Positions 20,074 to 30,800 of a stretch of 64,000 nucleotides of DNA are shown here, piece after piece (position 1 is the stretch's first letter; each line of letters opens with the position of its first letter). The DNA lies in assembly GCA_905250025.1 (NCBI GenBank), contig CAJNOJ010000057.1:1-64000 (forward strand), in the 5' to 3' direction. The notes below the pieces were generated by a model. The model did not search any database. It saw only the letters and a list, made by a program, of their open reading frames with translations, and was not told the origin of the DNA. A program made the translations under genes and the position numbers. The DNA is from Adineta ricciae (Eukaryota; Rotifera; Eurotatoria; Adinetida; Adinetidae).

Positions 20074-21090
20074 ATGATCGCTTATCCAGATACCAACCAA
20101 TTTCACGACGCAATTGAATCAATAAGAAGATATCCGTATCGGTATAAACTTGAGCAAGGAAAAAACTATCCGAAATTAAAATTCATCGGAACCGTGAAAT
20201 TACATGGAGCCAATGCCGCAATCGTCTATCAGAAAGAATTAGGATATCATTGTCAATCGCGTCATCTGATCGTATCTCCAGAAATGGATAATCATGGTTT
20301 TGCACGTTTTATGTATCCACTAGCAGAGAAATTTCTACAAGAGCGTGTTCTTATTAATTGTTCGATGCTTCAAAAACATTATGATCGTGGAAATACGATT
20401 GTCATCTATGGAGAATGGTGTGGTCGAAACATTCAGAAGAATGTTGCTCTGTGTGGTGTTCGAAAAATGTTTGTAATTTTCAAGGTTCGAATCGGAGAGT
20501 CAAAACCGCCAGTTTGGATTGATCCAAAACATTGGTCGAACCTTCAATGGTCTGAGCAATCGATTTACAATATTTTCAACTTTCCAACCTACGACATCGA
20601 GATTGATTTTAATCAACCGCAACTTGCTCAGAGCAAGCTTGTAGAAATTACCAAAACTGTTGAAAATGAATGTCCAGTTGGCATGTATTTTAATCAGAAA
20701 GGTTATGGAGAAGGTATTGTTTGGACTGAATGGTTGCAATCATATGGCAATCTTTCATTTAAAGTCAAAGGTGAAATGCATGCAGTGACCAAAGGTGGCC
20801 CGATGGCGCCGATTGCTGCAGAAAGATTCGATAGCATCGACGACTTTGTCGAATATGCTTGCACGGATAATCGTATGAATCAAGCACTCGATTATCTTTG
20901 TGAAATACAATTAGAGATTGAAATGGATAATTTGGATACGTTTCTTGAATGGATTATAGCTGATATCAAGAAAGAAGAGACAAATACTATTAAGAATTCA
21001 AATTTGAATCTAAAAGATGTTATGTGTGCTATCAGTAGGAAAGCTACTGCTTGGTTTGTAAAGCGCTTCTTAAACAATAACGTACAATAG
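20074..21090 (+). CDS. T4 Rnl2-type RNA ligase
   Basis: Intronless, 338 residues from the ATG at 20074. All nucleotidyltransferase motifs are present. Motif I is KLHG with the adenylated Lys42 (TVKLHGANAAIVY). Motif III is YGEWCGRNIQK. Motif IIIa is KMFVIFKVRI. Motif IV is GEGIVW. Motif V is FKVKGE. The KxHG form and the GEWxGxxIQK stretch are characteristic of Rnl2 (PF09414), which seals 3'-OH/5'-phosphate nicks in RNA duplexes. A C-terminal helical extension of about 90 residues could be a specificity domain. No localisation signal is evident. Phage-like relatives and the lack of introns suggest horizontal origin; this is an inference. Confidence 0.88.
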   Translation: MIAYPDTNQFHDAIESIRRYPYRYKLEQGKNYPKLKFIGTVKLHGANAAIVYQKELGYHCQSRHLIVSPEMDNHGFARFMYPLAEKFLQERVLINCSMLQKHYDRGNTIVIYGEWCGRNIQKNVALCGVRKMFVIFKVRIGESKPPVWIDPKHWSNLQWSEQSIYNIFNFPTYDIEIDFNQPQLAQSKLVEITKTVENECPVGMYFNQKGYGEGIVWTEWLQSYGNLSFKVKGEMHAVTKGGPMAPIAAERFDSIDDFVEYACTDNRMNQALDYLCEIQLEIEMDNLDTFLEWIIADIKKEETNTIKNSNLNLKDVMCAISRKATAWFVKRFLNNNVQ

Positions 21091-22269
21091 TTATGTATTA
21101 TGATGTTCTTTTTGTATTTAAGGATTTCTATACTGATTAATTGACTAATGAGTAACAGCAGAATTTTTAACTATATGGTGTAGGAATGTAAATGTGATGA
21201 TCCGTTCTTCTCGCTCGGAAAGTATTACTCTGTCATGTTCATAATGTCACGCCGTCAGTAGTCCTTAATATGCAATTGCGTTTAAGATAGTTATATAAAT
21301 AGATACGGGAAATCTCTTGTAGGTCAAAATAGCGACTAATCCGGTTAATTGTATTCTCCATAAATTTTGTAGAGTGAATTATGTATCAAAACCTATCCTC
21401 GTTTAATCGGCTACGGATTGAAATTAAATATTGAAGATTCTCTCAATCGCATAAGAAAAACGTGCGGATACCATGGAAATGAATATTCAGTGTTGTCTAC
21501 GTGTATAGCAAGATTTTCATTCGAAAAAAGACGCTACAAGGGACGCTCCCAGGCCTGATATCAAATTCTTTGTATTAGCATAATCTCGTGATTCCGAGGA
21601 AAGATTTGCACTTCTCGAAATTAATATGAAACTTTCCTTTCAATTAGTGCAACATATTTTCTTTTCTATAGTCATGCTCGCTCACGTCAGTAGCAAAGTT
21701 GTCATAATGTTCTCGTAAAGTAACTTCTCTTTTTAGAAAGCTCTTTGCATGTTCGAAATAACTTTCATTAAAATGATTTTGCACTGTTAGGAGGGATCTA
21801 CGGAATGTACCATCTAGTTGTATTGAGTACTCTTCAACTCTAGGAGCATTTTCATGTGACAGGCTTTCTATTATTAATTCATCCAGATAAAACTTTTCAT
21901 AGGTGACTTTTTCCGAATACTCGTAGTACGTATCAACATTTCTACAGAAGTTCAACACTCTAAGATATAGTTATCGCAATTTAACGAAACTACGTTGCAG
22001 TTAAGTCATTTTCTGCATATATATGACGGTATATACTGATTGGTCAATAAATCAAGATGTTAAGGCAAACATAAAAATTCATTTCTATAAATTCTTAAAT
22101 ATTATAATAAAGTCATGTGAAGATTTCATATAATCCTCGACTTAAATTAATCATGGCATTTGTAAGTGTTCAGACAGAGTATAAGGATGAGATTACAAAA
22201 GAAAATATTTTATTACACTTACTCTCGACATACCGTATGACATTCACCAGCTTCTTTATTCTAGGAGGT
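21091..22269. other. Long intergenic region with one unassigned ORF
   Basis: A stretch of 1.18 kb between RNA ligase and GPCR. A 104-codon minus-strand frame at 21644-21958 has a balanced, protein-like composition but starts at GTG right after an AG (near 21960). It could be the last exon of a lost gene. No family was recognised, and no partner exon was found upstream. Confidence 0.35.
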
Positions 22270-23334
22270 ATGAGCAATACAACGATGGATGGCGTACAAT
22301 TGACCGATTCTATCAATGTTTTGAATAAGAATATTACGCTATATGTTTTTGGTTCCATTTGGATTATGGGAAATATTGGATCAATTTTGACTTGCATCGT
22401 TTTTCATCGGCCACAATTTCGGAAGAGCCCATGTGCGATATACTTTTTCGCCGCCAGCTGTTCACAATTATTGCTTTACAATTTTTCCTTGTTAAATCGA
22501 ATACTACAATATGGTTTTAATGAACAAACAGCACAAAGAAATCTTTGGTTTTGTAAGATGCGCTTCTACTTTCTATATCTTCTTATGGCTAATGCACGTT
22601 ACAACATTATTCTAGCTTCAGTTGATCGCTATATCGCTAGCTCTCGAGATGCTCTTCGTCGTCAATGGAGTTCATCGAAAACTGCATTTCGAGCAATTGT
22701 TGGTAATGCTCTCTTTTGGACTATCGTGTATATTCAAGTGATCGTTTTTTATGAAATCGCAAATAACAGTTGTCAACCTCGAGCAGGAACTAGTGGTGTA
22801 TATTTTAGCATCTATATTACCATCGACAATGGCATTCTTCCATTAATTTTGATGCTCATTTTCGGTTTGCTAACCGCTAAGAATGTACGTCGAATAGGCT
22901 CGAGGCGTGTTGAGCCTGTCGCTCGTAATGCGCACGCAGGTGGTCAACCAATCCGAGTGAAGGACATATCGAGGAAAGATAGACACCTTCAGAAAATGTT
23001 GATCAATCAAATTATTGTCTCCTTGTTTCTTAACATACCAAATCCGTGTTTTCTTCTCTACGAAACGATTACTGGAAGTACGTATAAGTCAGTGGCACGT
23101 CTTCAAATAGAAGCATTCGTCAGCAATATGACGTATATTCCACTTTATCTTGGCTTTGCGTTGACCTTCAGTAATTTCATGATTTCATCAACGATGTTTC
23201 GACGAGAGTTTTTCACTATCATCCAGACAAGGATACTTCGACGATTGCCAGTACGACTTGCAAATAATGATCCAGTTACTGTACGAAATGGGACAGAAAA
23301 CGTTGTGGATCATCTTTCTGAGAAAAATCGGTGA
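22270..23334 (+). CDS. Rhodopsin-type GPCR with DRY motif
   Basis: The chosen ATG at 22270 gives MSNTTMDGV, an N-glycosylated N-terminus of normal length (354 residues). An in-frame ATG at 22153 would add 39 residues with no clear role. Seven TM helices: TM1 VFGSIWIMGNIGSILTCIVF with the GN pair, TM3 with Cys and a classical SVDRYIA, TM5 to TM7 downstream. A basic third intracellular loop (RRIGSRRVEPVARN) couples TM5 and TM6. The second extracellular loop Cys (NNSCQPRAG) can pair with TM3. It is an orphan receptor. Confidence 0.8.
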   Translation: MSNTTMDGVQLTDSINVLNKNITLYVFGSIWIMGNIGSILTCIVFHRPQFRKSPCAIYFFAASCSQLLLYNFSLLNRILQYGFNEQTAQRNLWFCKMRFYFLYLLMANARYNIILASVDRYIASSRDALRRQWSSSKTAFRAIVGNALFWTIVYIQVIVFYEIANNSCQPRAGTSGVYFSIYITIDNGILPLILMLIFGLLTAKNVRRIGSRRVEPVARNAHAGGQPIRVKDISRKDRHLQKMLINQIIVSLFLNIPNPCFLLYETITGSTYKSVARLQIEAFVSNMTYIPLYLGFALTFSNFMISSTMFRREFFTIIQTRILRRLPVRLANNDPVTVRNGTENVVDHLSEKNR

Positions 23335-24015
23335 AATGTGCTCAGAAGATATCAAAATGGCATCCTCAAGATTTACTTGAAAGACTTTTGCTTCGCAGAG
23401 TATGAGACACAAGAAGAGTATCATTCATCTATCTCTTTCTCAAAAATACAAAAATCGCAAATTAAAGTCAATCATCTGACATTTGTGGCATATGTTACTC
23501 AAGCGTTATGATTAAACATTATATTTGGTTGCTCGCGAGACGGAGATAAGCCGTCTTGTATGTACGTTTATTCTAGACAAGATTTTTCTTTTCTTCTGTC
23601 GTACTTCCAGCAGAAAAATTTTAATCTATTCTCAGCTACTCTTAACTTACAACTGACAACGAATTCAAAAATATCTTTAGATGAACATGCTTTCTTATTA
23701 ATTGTTCGCTGCAACATATGCATGAGCTATAGATAGTATAGGGTGGTTATTCAATATTAGTTCTAATGTGTTCTCTACTTGTATTGCCAACGCTCTCGTA
23801 TATAATCATTCGATGATATTACATGAATTTATCTGACAGTTCTGGTCGTTTTAACAACAGCCATATTGCGTAGAGAACAAAGAATAGTCCACGGCATTTT
23901 GTTTTGATGAACCAATATGATCGATGCTACAAATAAAGGGAAAGAATTCTCACTGATCCTGAGCATATGTAAACCTGCACGGTGTCGAGTTATTTTATGT
24001 CATGGTATGAATTTA
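23335..24015. other. Intergenic
   Basis: A stretch of 681 bp between convergent genes. It is AT-rich with no gene or repeat recognised. Confidence 0.4.
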
Positions 24016-25611
24016 TTAATTAAATTGTTCAACATTTAGATAAAAATCCTTTTTAGTTGAAACAGTGTCTCTCAATCTCTGCCGGCCGGCGTTGGTCAAA
24101 TTACAATTGATCAACCAGAGTGTGTTCAACAGTCGATTCGTTCGTAGCATGCCGATGAGGTGATTAATACCTAGATCACTTATTCGTGGATTATTGTGTA
24201 GATAGAGTTTTCGCAGATTGCTTGTTGGAGTAGACAGAATAGTAGCTAGCAGTCGAACACCATGATCACTTATTTGATTACCATTCAAGTGCAGCTCAAG
24301 TAACGTTCGTCTGTTCTTGAGCACTTCTACTAGATATTCGATGCCCGTATCACCAATATGATTATCGCTTAGTCGTAGTATCTTGATAGGTGCCTGCAGT
24401 AGTTCCTAAAAATATTTGACAACATCATTAACTTTCTATTCTACCTATTTGCAAACAAATAAAAGGTTTTACTCATTTACTTTCACTTTTACTAATCCAC
24501 AGCAACTCCATTGTTTTATCGCGAGCGACTGATCGATCGAAATGTGTTGTGCTAATAGATCCAAATCATTGTCTGTCAAATTAGCGTTGCTTAAATCAAG
24601 TTCCTCTATTGTAGTACTATCCCGAACTGCAATGGCTAGCGCTAATAAACCTTGAGATGCTATAGGACTATTTCTTATGGACACTTTCACACATTGTTTG
24701 TTGGAAACGGCTTGTTCTGCGATAAAGCTCATATCTTGATCGGATAATCGCCAACCAACCAAATTCAAATATGAACGATGATGAAGTCGAGCAAGGTGAC
24801 TTTCCAACTCTGGATTATCAGGAAGTGGCACTGGCGGAGGTATCGATGCGATGTTGGACGAGTTTTTAACAATGGGTGGGATTTTAATACAAGTAAATTC
24901 GGGTTCAACTTCTCTCAAATGAATCACATAGAGATCATTACCAGCATTAAGACTTGAGACGATTTGAAATTGTCTAGCAGGAAGAAGCAACGCTTCACAT
25001 TCTTTTGCATGTGCAGAATATTCTCGAATATCTCTGCTTGAGTAACAATCAATGTGAAAGAGGGTTCTAGCACCTTTAGCGCCGAGAAATGGTCCCTTTT
25101 CAAGTACTTCCATTGAGGTAGTACACGATGAAAATGCCCACCAAAAGAGTTTCGTTCCCAAGGGATAGTCTTGTGACAAGTTTAGTTTTACTCCTCGAAA
25201 CAGGAGACGAGAACGACTCGATGGTATTTTCAACAGTGCATTAATAATGAGTCTCAAGTAGCGAAACCAATCTTTTAAAAGACTCCGATCCTCGGAGCGA
25301 AGTGTTTGGTTAAGTACATAGTAGAGGCACTGTTCTTTCGGCTTACATTCCATGGTATACAATCTGATCGATGCAGATTCGTCCATGGTTAGATCGTGAA
25401 CCGAATTCTGTTTACAGTTTCGTTTGGCAATTTGTGCTTGCTGCTCTATGGTGCAGATGTGTTTAACGAGTGGTTGCACTGCTTCTTCAAGAGAAACGAG
25501 AGGCTCGTTTTCATATCCCTCAATGGGCGGCAGCATCCTTCTGGGTTCGTCCGCAATGTCGGTGAAACGAAGTTGTTCATTTGACACGTCGTGATTCTCA
25601 TTTGAAGCCAT
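24016..25611 (-). CDS. ADP-ribosyltransferase with C-terminal leucine-rich repeats (copy 1)
   Basis: Two exons, 24481-25611 and 24016-24405, joined by a 75-bp intron, encode 506 residues. A donor at 24492 also keeps frame and would drop four residues. The start is the ATG at 25611. The ART domain (about 35-255) has DESASIRLYTME, then LLFRGVK (Arg139), WWAFSSCTTS (Ser161-162) and ECEALLLPARQFQIV (Glu204/Glu206), so the R-S-E triad and ExE arginine-specific motif are intact. From about 285 to the end there are RNase-inhibitor-type LRRs (IEELDLSNANLTDNDLDLLA, LLELHLNGNQISDHGVRLLA). There is no signal peptide, so it acts inside the cell. It lies head-to-head with a paralogue. Confidence 0.9.
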
Positions 25612-26176
25612 CTAAAAATAAAGATGAAGATCAATATGGGATGTAGAAATAGCATTTCAGTATTAGCGTGCTGTTCCATCGTGTTACACTTCTGTTCTCG
25701 TTATAGATTGAAATTCTATTTATTACTTTTTCAGAATTAACGAAGGAAGTTGTATAACAAGGGCAACTAAATTCAGAACTATATATGTGTCTGTATACTG
25801 CACGTTTGCTGTTATTTTATGATCGAACTTGAGAGCTGAAAAGAGTGAAATAAATGGATGATTTACGCGTTTCGATGTTTTGCAGTGTCACGTATCTTTT
25901 GTCAATATTTGATTTTTATGTTTTTGCTCGATTGGAAAGCGTAAATCATAGAAGTACATCTGAAATCTGCATCTTAATATACATGAGAATGGCGATATGA
26001 TGAGTGATGCACATACCTGATTTTTACCTTTCGGAAGAAGATCACACTCACGTACGACGTATACGTGAAAGTATTTAAGATTAAAGTTCTTTATTGTTTC
26101 CACTTGTTAATCATTATCGATCTTTGTGCTACAGAATTGCGTATTGCTTATCTTGCTGACGCTCTCCTTGCCAAAG
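25612..26176. promoter_or_regulatory. Shared divergent 5' region of the two ART-LRR genes
   Basis: 565 bp separates the two start codons, so both promoters must lie here if neither has distal exons. No clear TATA pair was identified. The minus-strand open frame at 25888-26103 has no family content. Confidence 0.45.
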
Positions 26177-27637
26177 ATGGTCGATTCCAACGAGCAAAGT
26201 CATGCACTTCGCATCTGTGATATATCAGAGGAGTCTGAGGAGTCGACATTAGCTAATTCAAACTATGGGTGTATACCATTAGTCAGTCTTGAAATAGCTA
26301 TCGAGCCTCTTGTTTTGCTCATACCTCAAATTAAACATATGATGTGGACAGTAAAGCAAAACTGTGCAGATCCACCCGATGGTCTGTCACCGGACGAATC
26401 CGCTTCGATCATGCTCTATACTCTCGAATGGCAACCACGAGAGAATTCCTTTTATATCATCTTGAACAAAACAATGCGTAGCAGAAATCCGTCTTTGCTA
26501 AAACCTTGGTTACTCTATCTGAAACTGATCATGACAGCTTTCTCAAAAATACCATTCGAAAATCGTTACGTTTATCGTGGAGTTAAACAAGATGTGAGTA
26601 CCAATTATCCTTCCGAGAAAACCTTTGTGTGGTGGTCATTTTCTTCGTGTACAGCATCAATTCGTGTTCTCGAAAAGGAACACTTTTTGGGCAAAACAGG
26701 TGCGCGAACATTATTCACAATCGATTGTTACTCAGGTAAGAATATTCGACAACATTCGATGTATAAAACTGAAGATGAAGTGTTATTACCTGCCGCTTGT
26801 AAATTCCAAGTTGTTTCATGTATGGATGGAGGTAATGGTTTGACTATAATTCACATAAAAGAGATCAATTCTCCATATTCTCTTCTACAATTACTGATTA
26901 AACATGCTGTAACCACAACAGAATTAAAATCCTTATCGTTGTTAACATCAATGAAAATGCAAAGTTATATTCCATATCAAAATGAAACTCTCTCTCAAGC
27001 CATCCGCGAGTGCACATCTCAAAATCTGAATTTGAGTGGAGAGCAATTGAATGATCAAGATATGGAAATAGTCGCCAAAGAAGGAATCATTAACAAACAG
27101 TGCATAATACTTAATCTAATGTACAATCAAATTACACGAAAAGGTGTTTCGACATTAGCCAATTCTTTAAATCACAACGAATGTTTGAAAGAATTAATTT
27201 TATCGTATAATAAAGTATCTAATGATGGTGTTCGTTTTCTAGCAACAACGCTAAGCAAGTGTGTTCTTGAACGAGTGGATTTATCGGAAAACGATATTTC
27301 TGATGAAGGTGCGACGTATTTAGCGGATATGCTCGAGAGTAAAACAGATTTGATTCATCTATCGTTAAGTGCAAATCAAATAGGAAACTATGGTGTGAAG
27401 ATGTTGACTGATGCTCTGCTACGTAATAACACGTGTCTCGAATTGCTAAACCTCAGTGCAAATGTGAACATTACCGATGATAGTATCAGTTCGTTTGTTA
27501 ACCTGATCGATCACCATCAATCGTTAAAGAAGCTTGATCTGCGACACACTCGACTATCGGAGAGTGGCCAAGCAAAACTGTACGCTGTAGCTAGGTCAAA
27601 AAGACCACTTCAACTCTGGCTCGATCGCGTCATGTGA
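26177..27637 (+). CDS. ADP-ribosyltransferase with C-terminal leucine-rich repeats (copy 2)
   Basis: A single open exon of 486 residues from the ATG at 26177 (MVDSNEQS). The open frame upstream has no ATG. It has the same order as its neighbour: ART domain with DESASIMLYTLE, YVYRGVK (Arg134), WWSFSSCTAS (Ser156) and EDEVLLPAACKFQVV (Glu199/Glu201). Then come about seven RI-type LRRs (LNLMYNQITRKGVSTLANSL, LILSYNKVSNDGVRFLA). The full R-S-E set predicts arginine mono-ADP-ribosylation. Compared with copy 1 it lacks the intron in the LRR region, so the two have diverged in structure as well as sequence. Confidence 0.9.
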   Translation: MVDSNEQSHALRICDISEESEESTLANSNYGCIPLVSLEIAIEPLVLLIPQIKHMMWTVKQNCADPPDGLSPDESASIMLYTLEWQPRENSFYIILNKTMRSRNPSLLKPWLLYLKLIMTAFSKIPFENRYVYRGVKQDVSTNYPSEKTFVWWSFSSCTASIRVLEKEHFLGKTGARTLFTIDCYSGKNIRQHSMYKTEDEVLLPAACKFQVVSCMDGGNGLTIIHIKEINSPYSLLQLLIKHAVTTTELKSLSLLTSMKMQSYIPYQNETLSQAIRECTSQNLNLSGEQLNDQDMEIVAKEGIINKQCIILNLMYNQITRKGVSTLANSLNHNECLKELILSYNKVSNDGVRFLATTLSKCVLERVDLSENDISDEGATYLADMLESKTDLIHLSLSANQIGNYGVKMLTDALLRNNTCLELLNLSANVNITDDSISSFVNLIDHHQSLKKLDLRHTRLSESGQAKLYAVARSKRPLQLWLDRVM

Positions 27638-27801
27638 CCACTAATAGGCATTTTATTGACAGTCATTTTTATATTTTCTCTCTTTCATAGGTACACACTT
27701 TTCACAGGGCTCATTCGAGTCAATATTGATCGTATTTTCCCATTTTCGGCAGCCCTTATATATTGCATACAATTCATTCTAGATATACACTATTCTCAAC
27801 G

Positions 27802-30800
27802 ATGTCAAAATCAACAAAAGATTTGATAAAACTCGTCGAAACGAAAGCCAGCGAACGAAATTCCTCCAGCGAAGCACAAAAACTTCTCGAACAAGGTGCA
27901 GATATTACGGCTACTACTGGCAGCGGCGCCACGATGATTCATTCCGTTATTGCAGAGGAAAAACGGTATCGATCGGTAATGCCAGGAAAAGCCGATATTT
28001 GTCGATCTTTGGTGGATGTGTTACAGAAAGCTGCTTCGGAAAGACTCGCTGCCCAAGTATTCATGACAAATGGTGGTGATATAAAGGAGATGCATCGATT
28101 AGTTCAGTTGAAAGGCAGTTGTTATCAGTCAGCAACTTATGGTTCACTCGGATTATTGGGTGCTTTATTGAAACAGGATGGAATTCCTATACGGTTAGAT
28201 GTCGTTCAGTTTCTTCTCGAAGCTGATCCAGATGTCAAGTATAATTTAACCATGGCCGATGACGAGCAAAAGACACTTCTGTCTGTTGTAAAACATAATT
28301 CAAAATGCCCACAGGGTGTGATCGATTATATACAGCGATATTTTGACCGAATGCTTAATAAAATTCCATTCGTAGAACCAAATATTGATCCGGATGAAAT
28401 AATGCTTTGGATTCATCGCGGTGCGAACATTGAGGCAATTGATGAACATTCCAATACAGCTCTGTTGAACGCCGTTATCGCTAACAACATCGGATTGGTT
28501 CGTACTCTCTTATCTGCAGGCAGCAACATTACACATCGAAACAGTGATAATCTCACTGTTTTCGAAATAGCTAAATCAGCTTCAGTGAAAAACCCTTCGC
28601 TAATAACCATCCTTGGAACTCACCAAGTAAATGTGGAATTGAAGCATCTGATCGAAACGAAAGGAGCTCAACTGACGACCGATGAGTTGTACGTTTTGCT
28701 AGAAGAAGGTGCTAATATCAATGCAAAAATCGCCAATAACAATACTTTTCTGCATCTACTCGTTGTCAACAAGGGCACACCGGAAATGATTACTGCTTTT
28801 GTGAGCACATTTAACGCTGATATATCAGCAGCAAATATCGATGGATATCGACCCATCGAATTGTGCATTTTACAAGATGAAGATCCGTTCCTTCATTTGC
28901 AAACATTTCTCAAACTACCCAAAATGACGACCGATTTATTCATCAATTCAAAACTCAACAAAACCATTCTGCAATTTGCTTTTGAACAAAATCGTTCGCA
29001 AGTGGCAAAATTAATTCAAGCAGAATTAAATCATCGCCTATGGAACTGCGTCACACGCATAAACATCCAAAAAGACATCTCCGAAAAGACTATGACTGAA
29101 TTGAAGCAACTGGTCACTTACGGTGCTGAAATTGATCATCAATATTGTCACGAAGGATCAGAACAACGAACACTTCTGCAATATGCATGCGAAGTAGGTA
29201 CACAACGATTGGTTCAATACGTGATCGAACATTTGCACGCTAACTATACATTACAGTTTCATAATGGCAACTATCCTATTTCAATTGTAGCCGAAAATGG
29301 TTATCTATCGATAGTTGAATATTTACGTGGCTTACCGAATTTGAATTTGAACGTGCCTAATAATGATGGGCAGACGGCGTTACATTTAGCTACGAACAAA
29401 CGTCATACACTCGTTGTTCAGTATCTGATCAAATGGGGTGCTGATTACCAGGCGAAAAACCGATTGCAACAAACACCATTGGATATTGCTCGTGTAAACG
29501 TTTCTCAAAACAAAGAAGAAGAATTCGGTGACCAAAAATTAATTCGTTTCCTCGAGCAACTAATTTGTCCTCCAGTAGACCAATCGATCGAACAATCGTC
29601 TCATGGAAAAGCGCCTGATTTGGATCTGGATACATGCGAACTAGTAACGCCTGTATTGGTAGATCCTATACCTACAGCTACTGAGCATACAGAAGGAGCA
29701 ATAGGTAAATCGGGCAAGAGTCTGTTTTCGAAAAATCCTAGCAGTAATTTACATGATGCTGCGAAAAACGGTTCAGTGTGGGAAGCTCAAAGAGCGATTG
29801 GCGAAGGAGCTGATATCTGTTATCGCAAGGGGAATCGTACACCATACGAAGTAGCCCTAGCTTCTGAAAAAGAGTATGACCTTCAATTAAAAGCTGCCGT
29901 ACTCATCTCATCAAACTGCAAAGTACTTGAACAGATGGTGGCTGGTTGTCAACAAATTGCTAATATGATTCAACACATCGCAAATAAGAAATTAATTGAA
30001 GCTATCGATCAATCTGATGCAAGTCTTGTCAAAGCCTATCATCTTGCCAGTGGGACACTTACTGTCGATTTATTATACCGAGCTTGCAATGCATCGGACA
30101 ACGTCGAGATTGTCGATTATCTTTTGAACGAGAATGCGGATATTCATCAAGCATTAATTAGTGATTCATCATCGGATTCTCCGTATCAAACGGTAAAAAG
30201 GAAGAGGTTTATGAAATTGACTGCTTATCTCAAATATCGACTGTCACTTGAATGTACCCAAGCTGTGAAACAGAACGATCCTGAATTGGTTAGGAAACTG
30301 ATTGCTGTTGGAGCTAGTGTTGACACACACGACACAAATAATCTAAATGAAGCACTACAGCATCAAAATGTCGAATTAATTCAGATTCTCTGTGAGAATG
30401 GTGCAAAGATGCCATTGAATTGGATTACTTCAAAATCGATCATTCTCGAACCTATTGTGTCTCAACAGCTAAAACCAGAAGTCGTATTTTGCATCAATCA
30501 ATGTTTAATCAACCGAAGACTGCGCTTTTCGGCTGCTAGTGGTGATCTAGATGGAGTTATCCAATGCCAACGTCTTGGTGCTGATATAGATTCAAAGAAT
30601 TGTCATGGTTCAACTGCACTACTATGTACAATTCAGCATGGGAATTATTTTCGAATTGTACACACTCTCATTTCGTCTGGAGCATCACTTTTGCATCTGA
30701 ACGAAAATGAACCGATGTCATTACTTGATCTGGCAAACAGTAAGAACTATAAACAGATCGCTGACTATCTTTACGAACAATTGAATATACAGTTTTTGGC

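Noticed and set aside
21644..21958. 104-codon minus-strand frame as an independent gene
   Set aside because: No ATG, no recognised family and no partner exon; kept only as a note in the intergenic entry.
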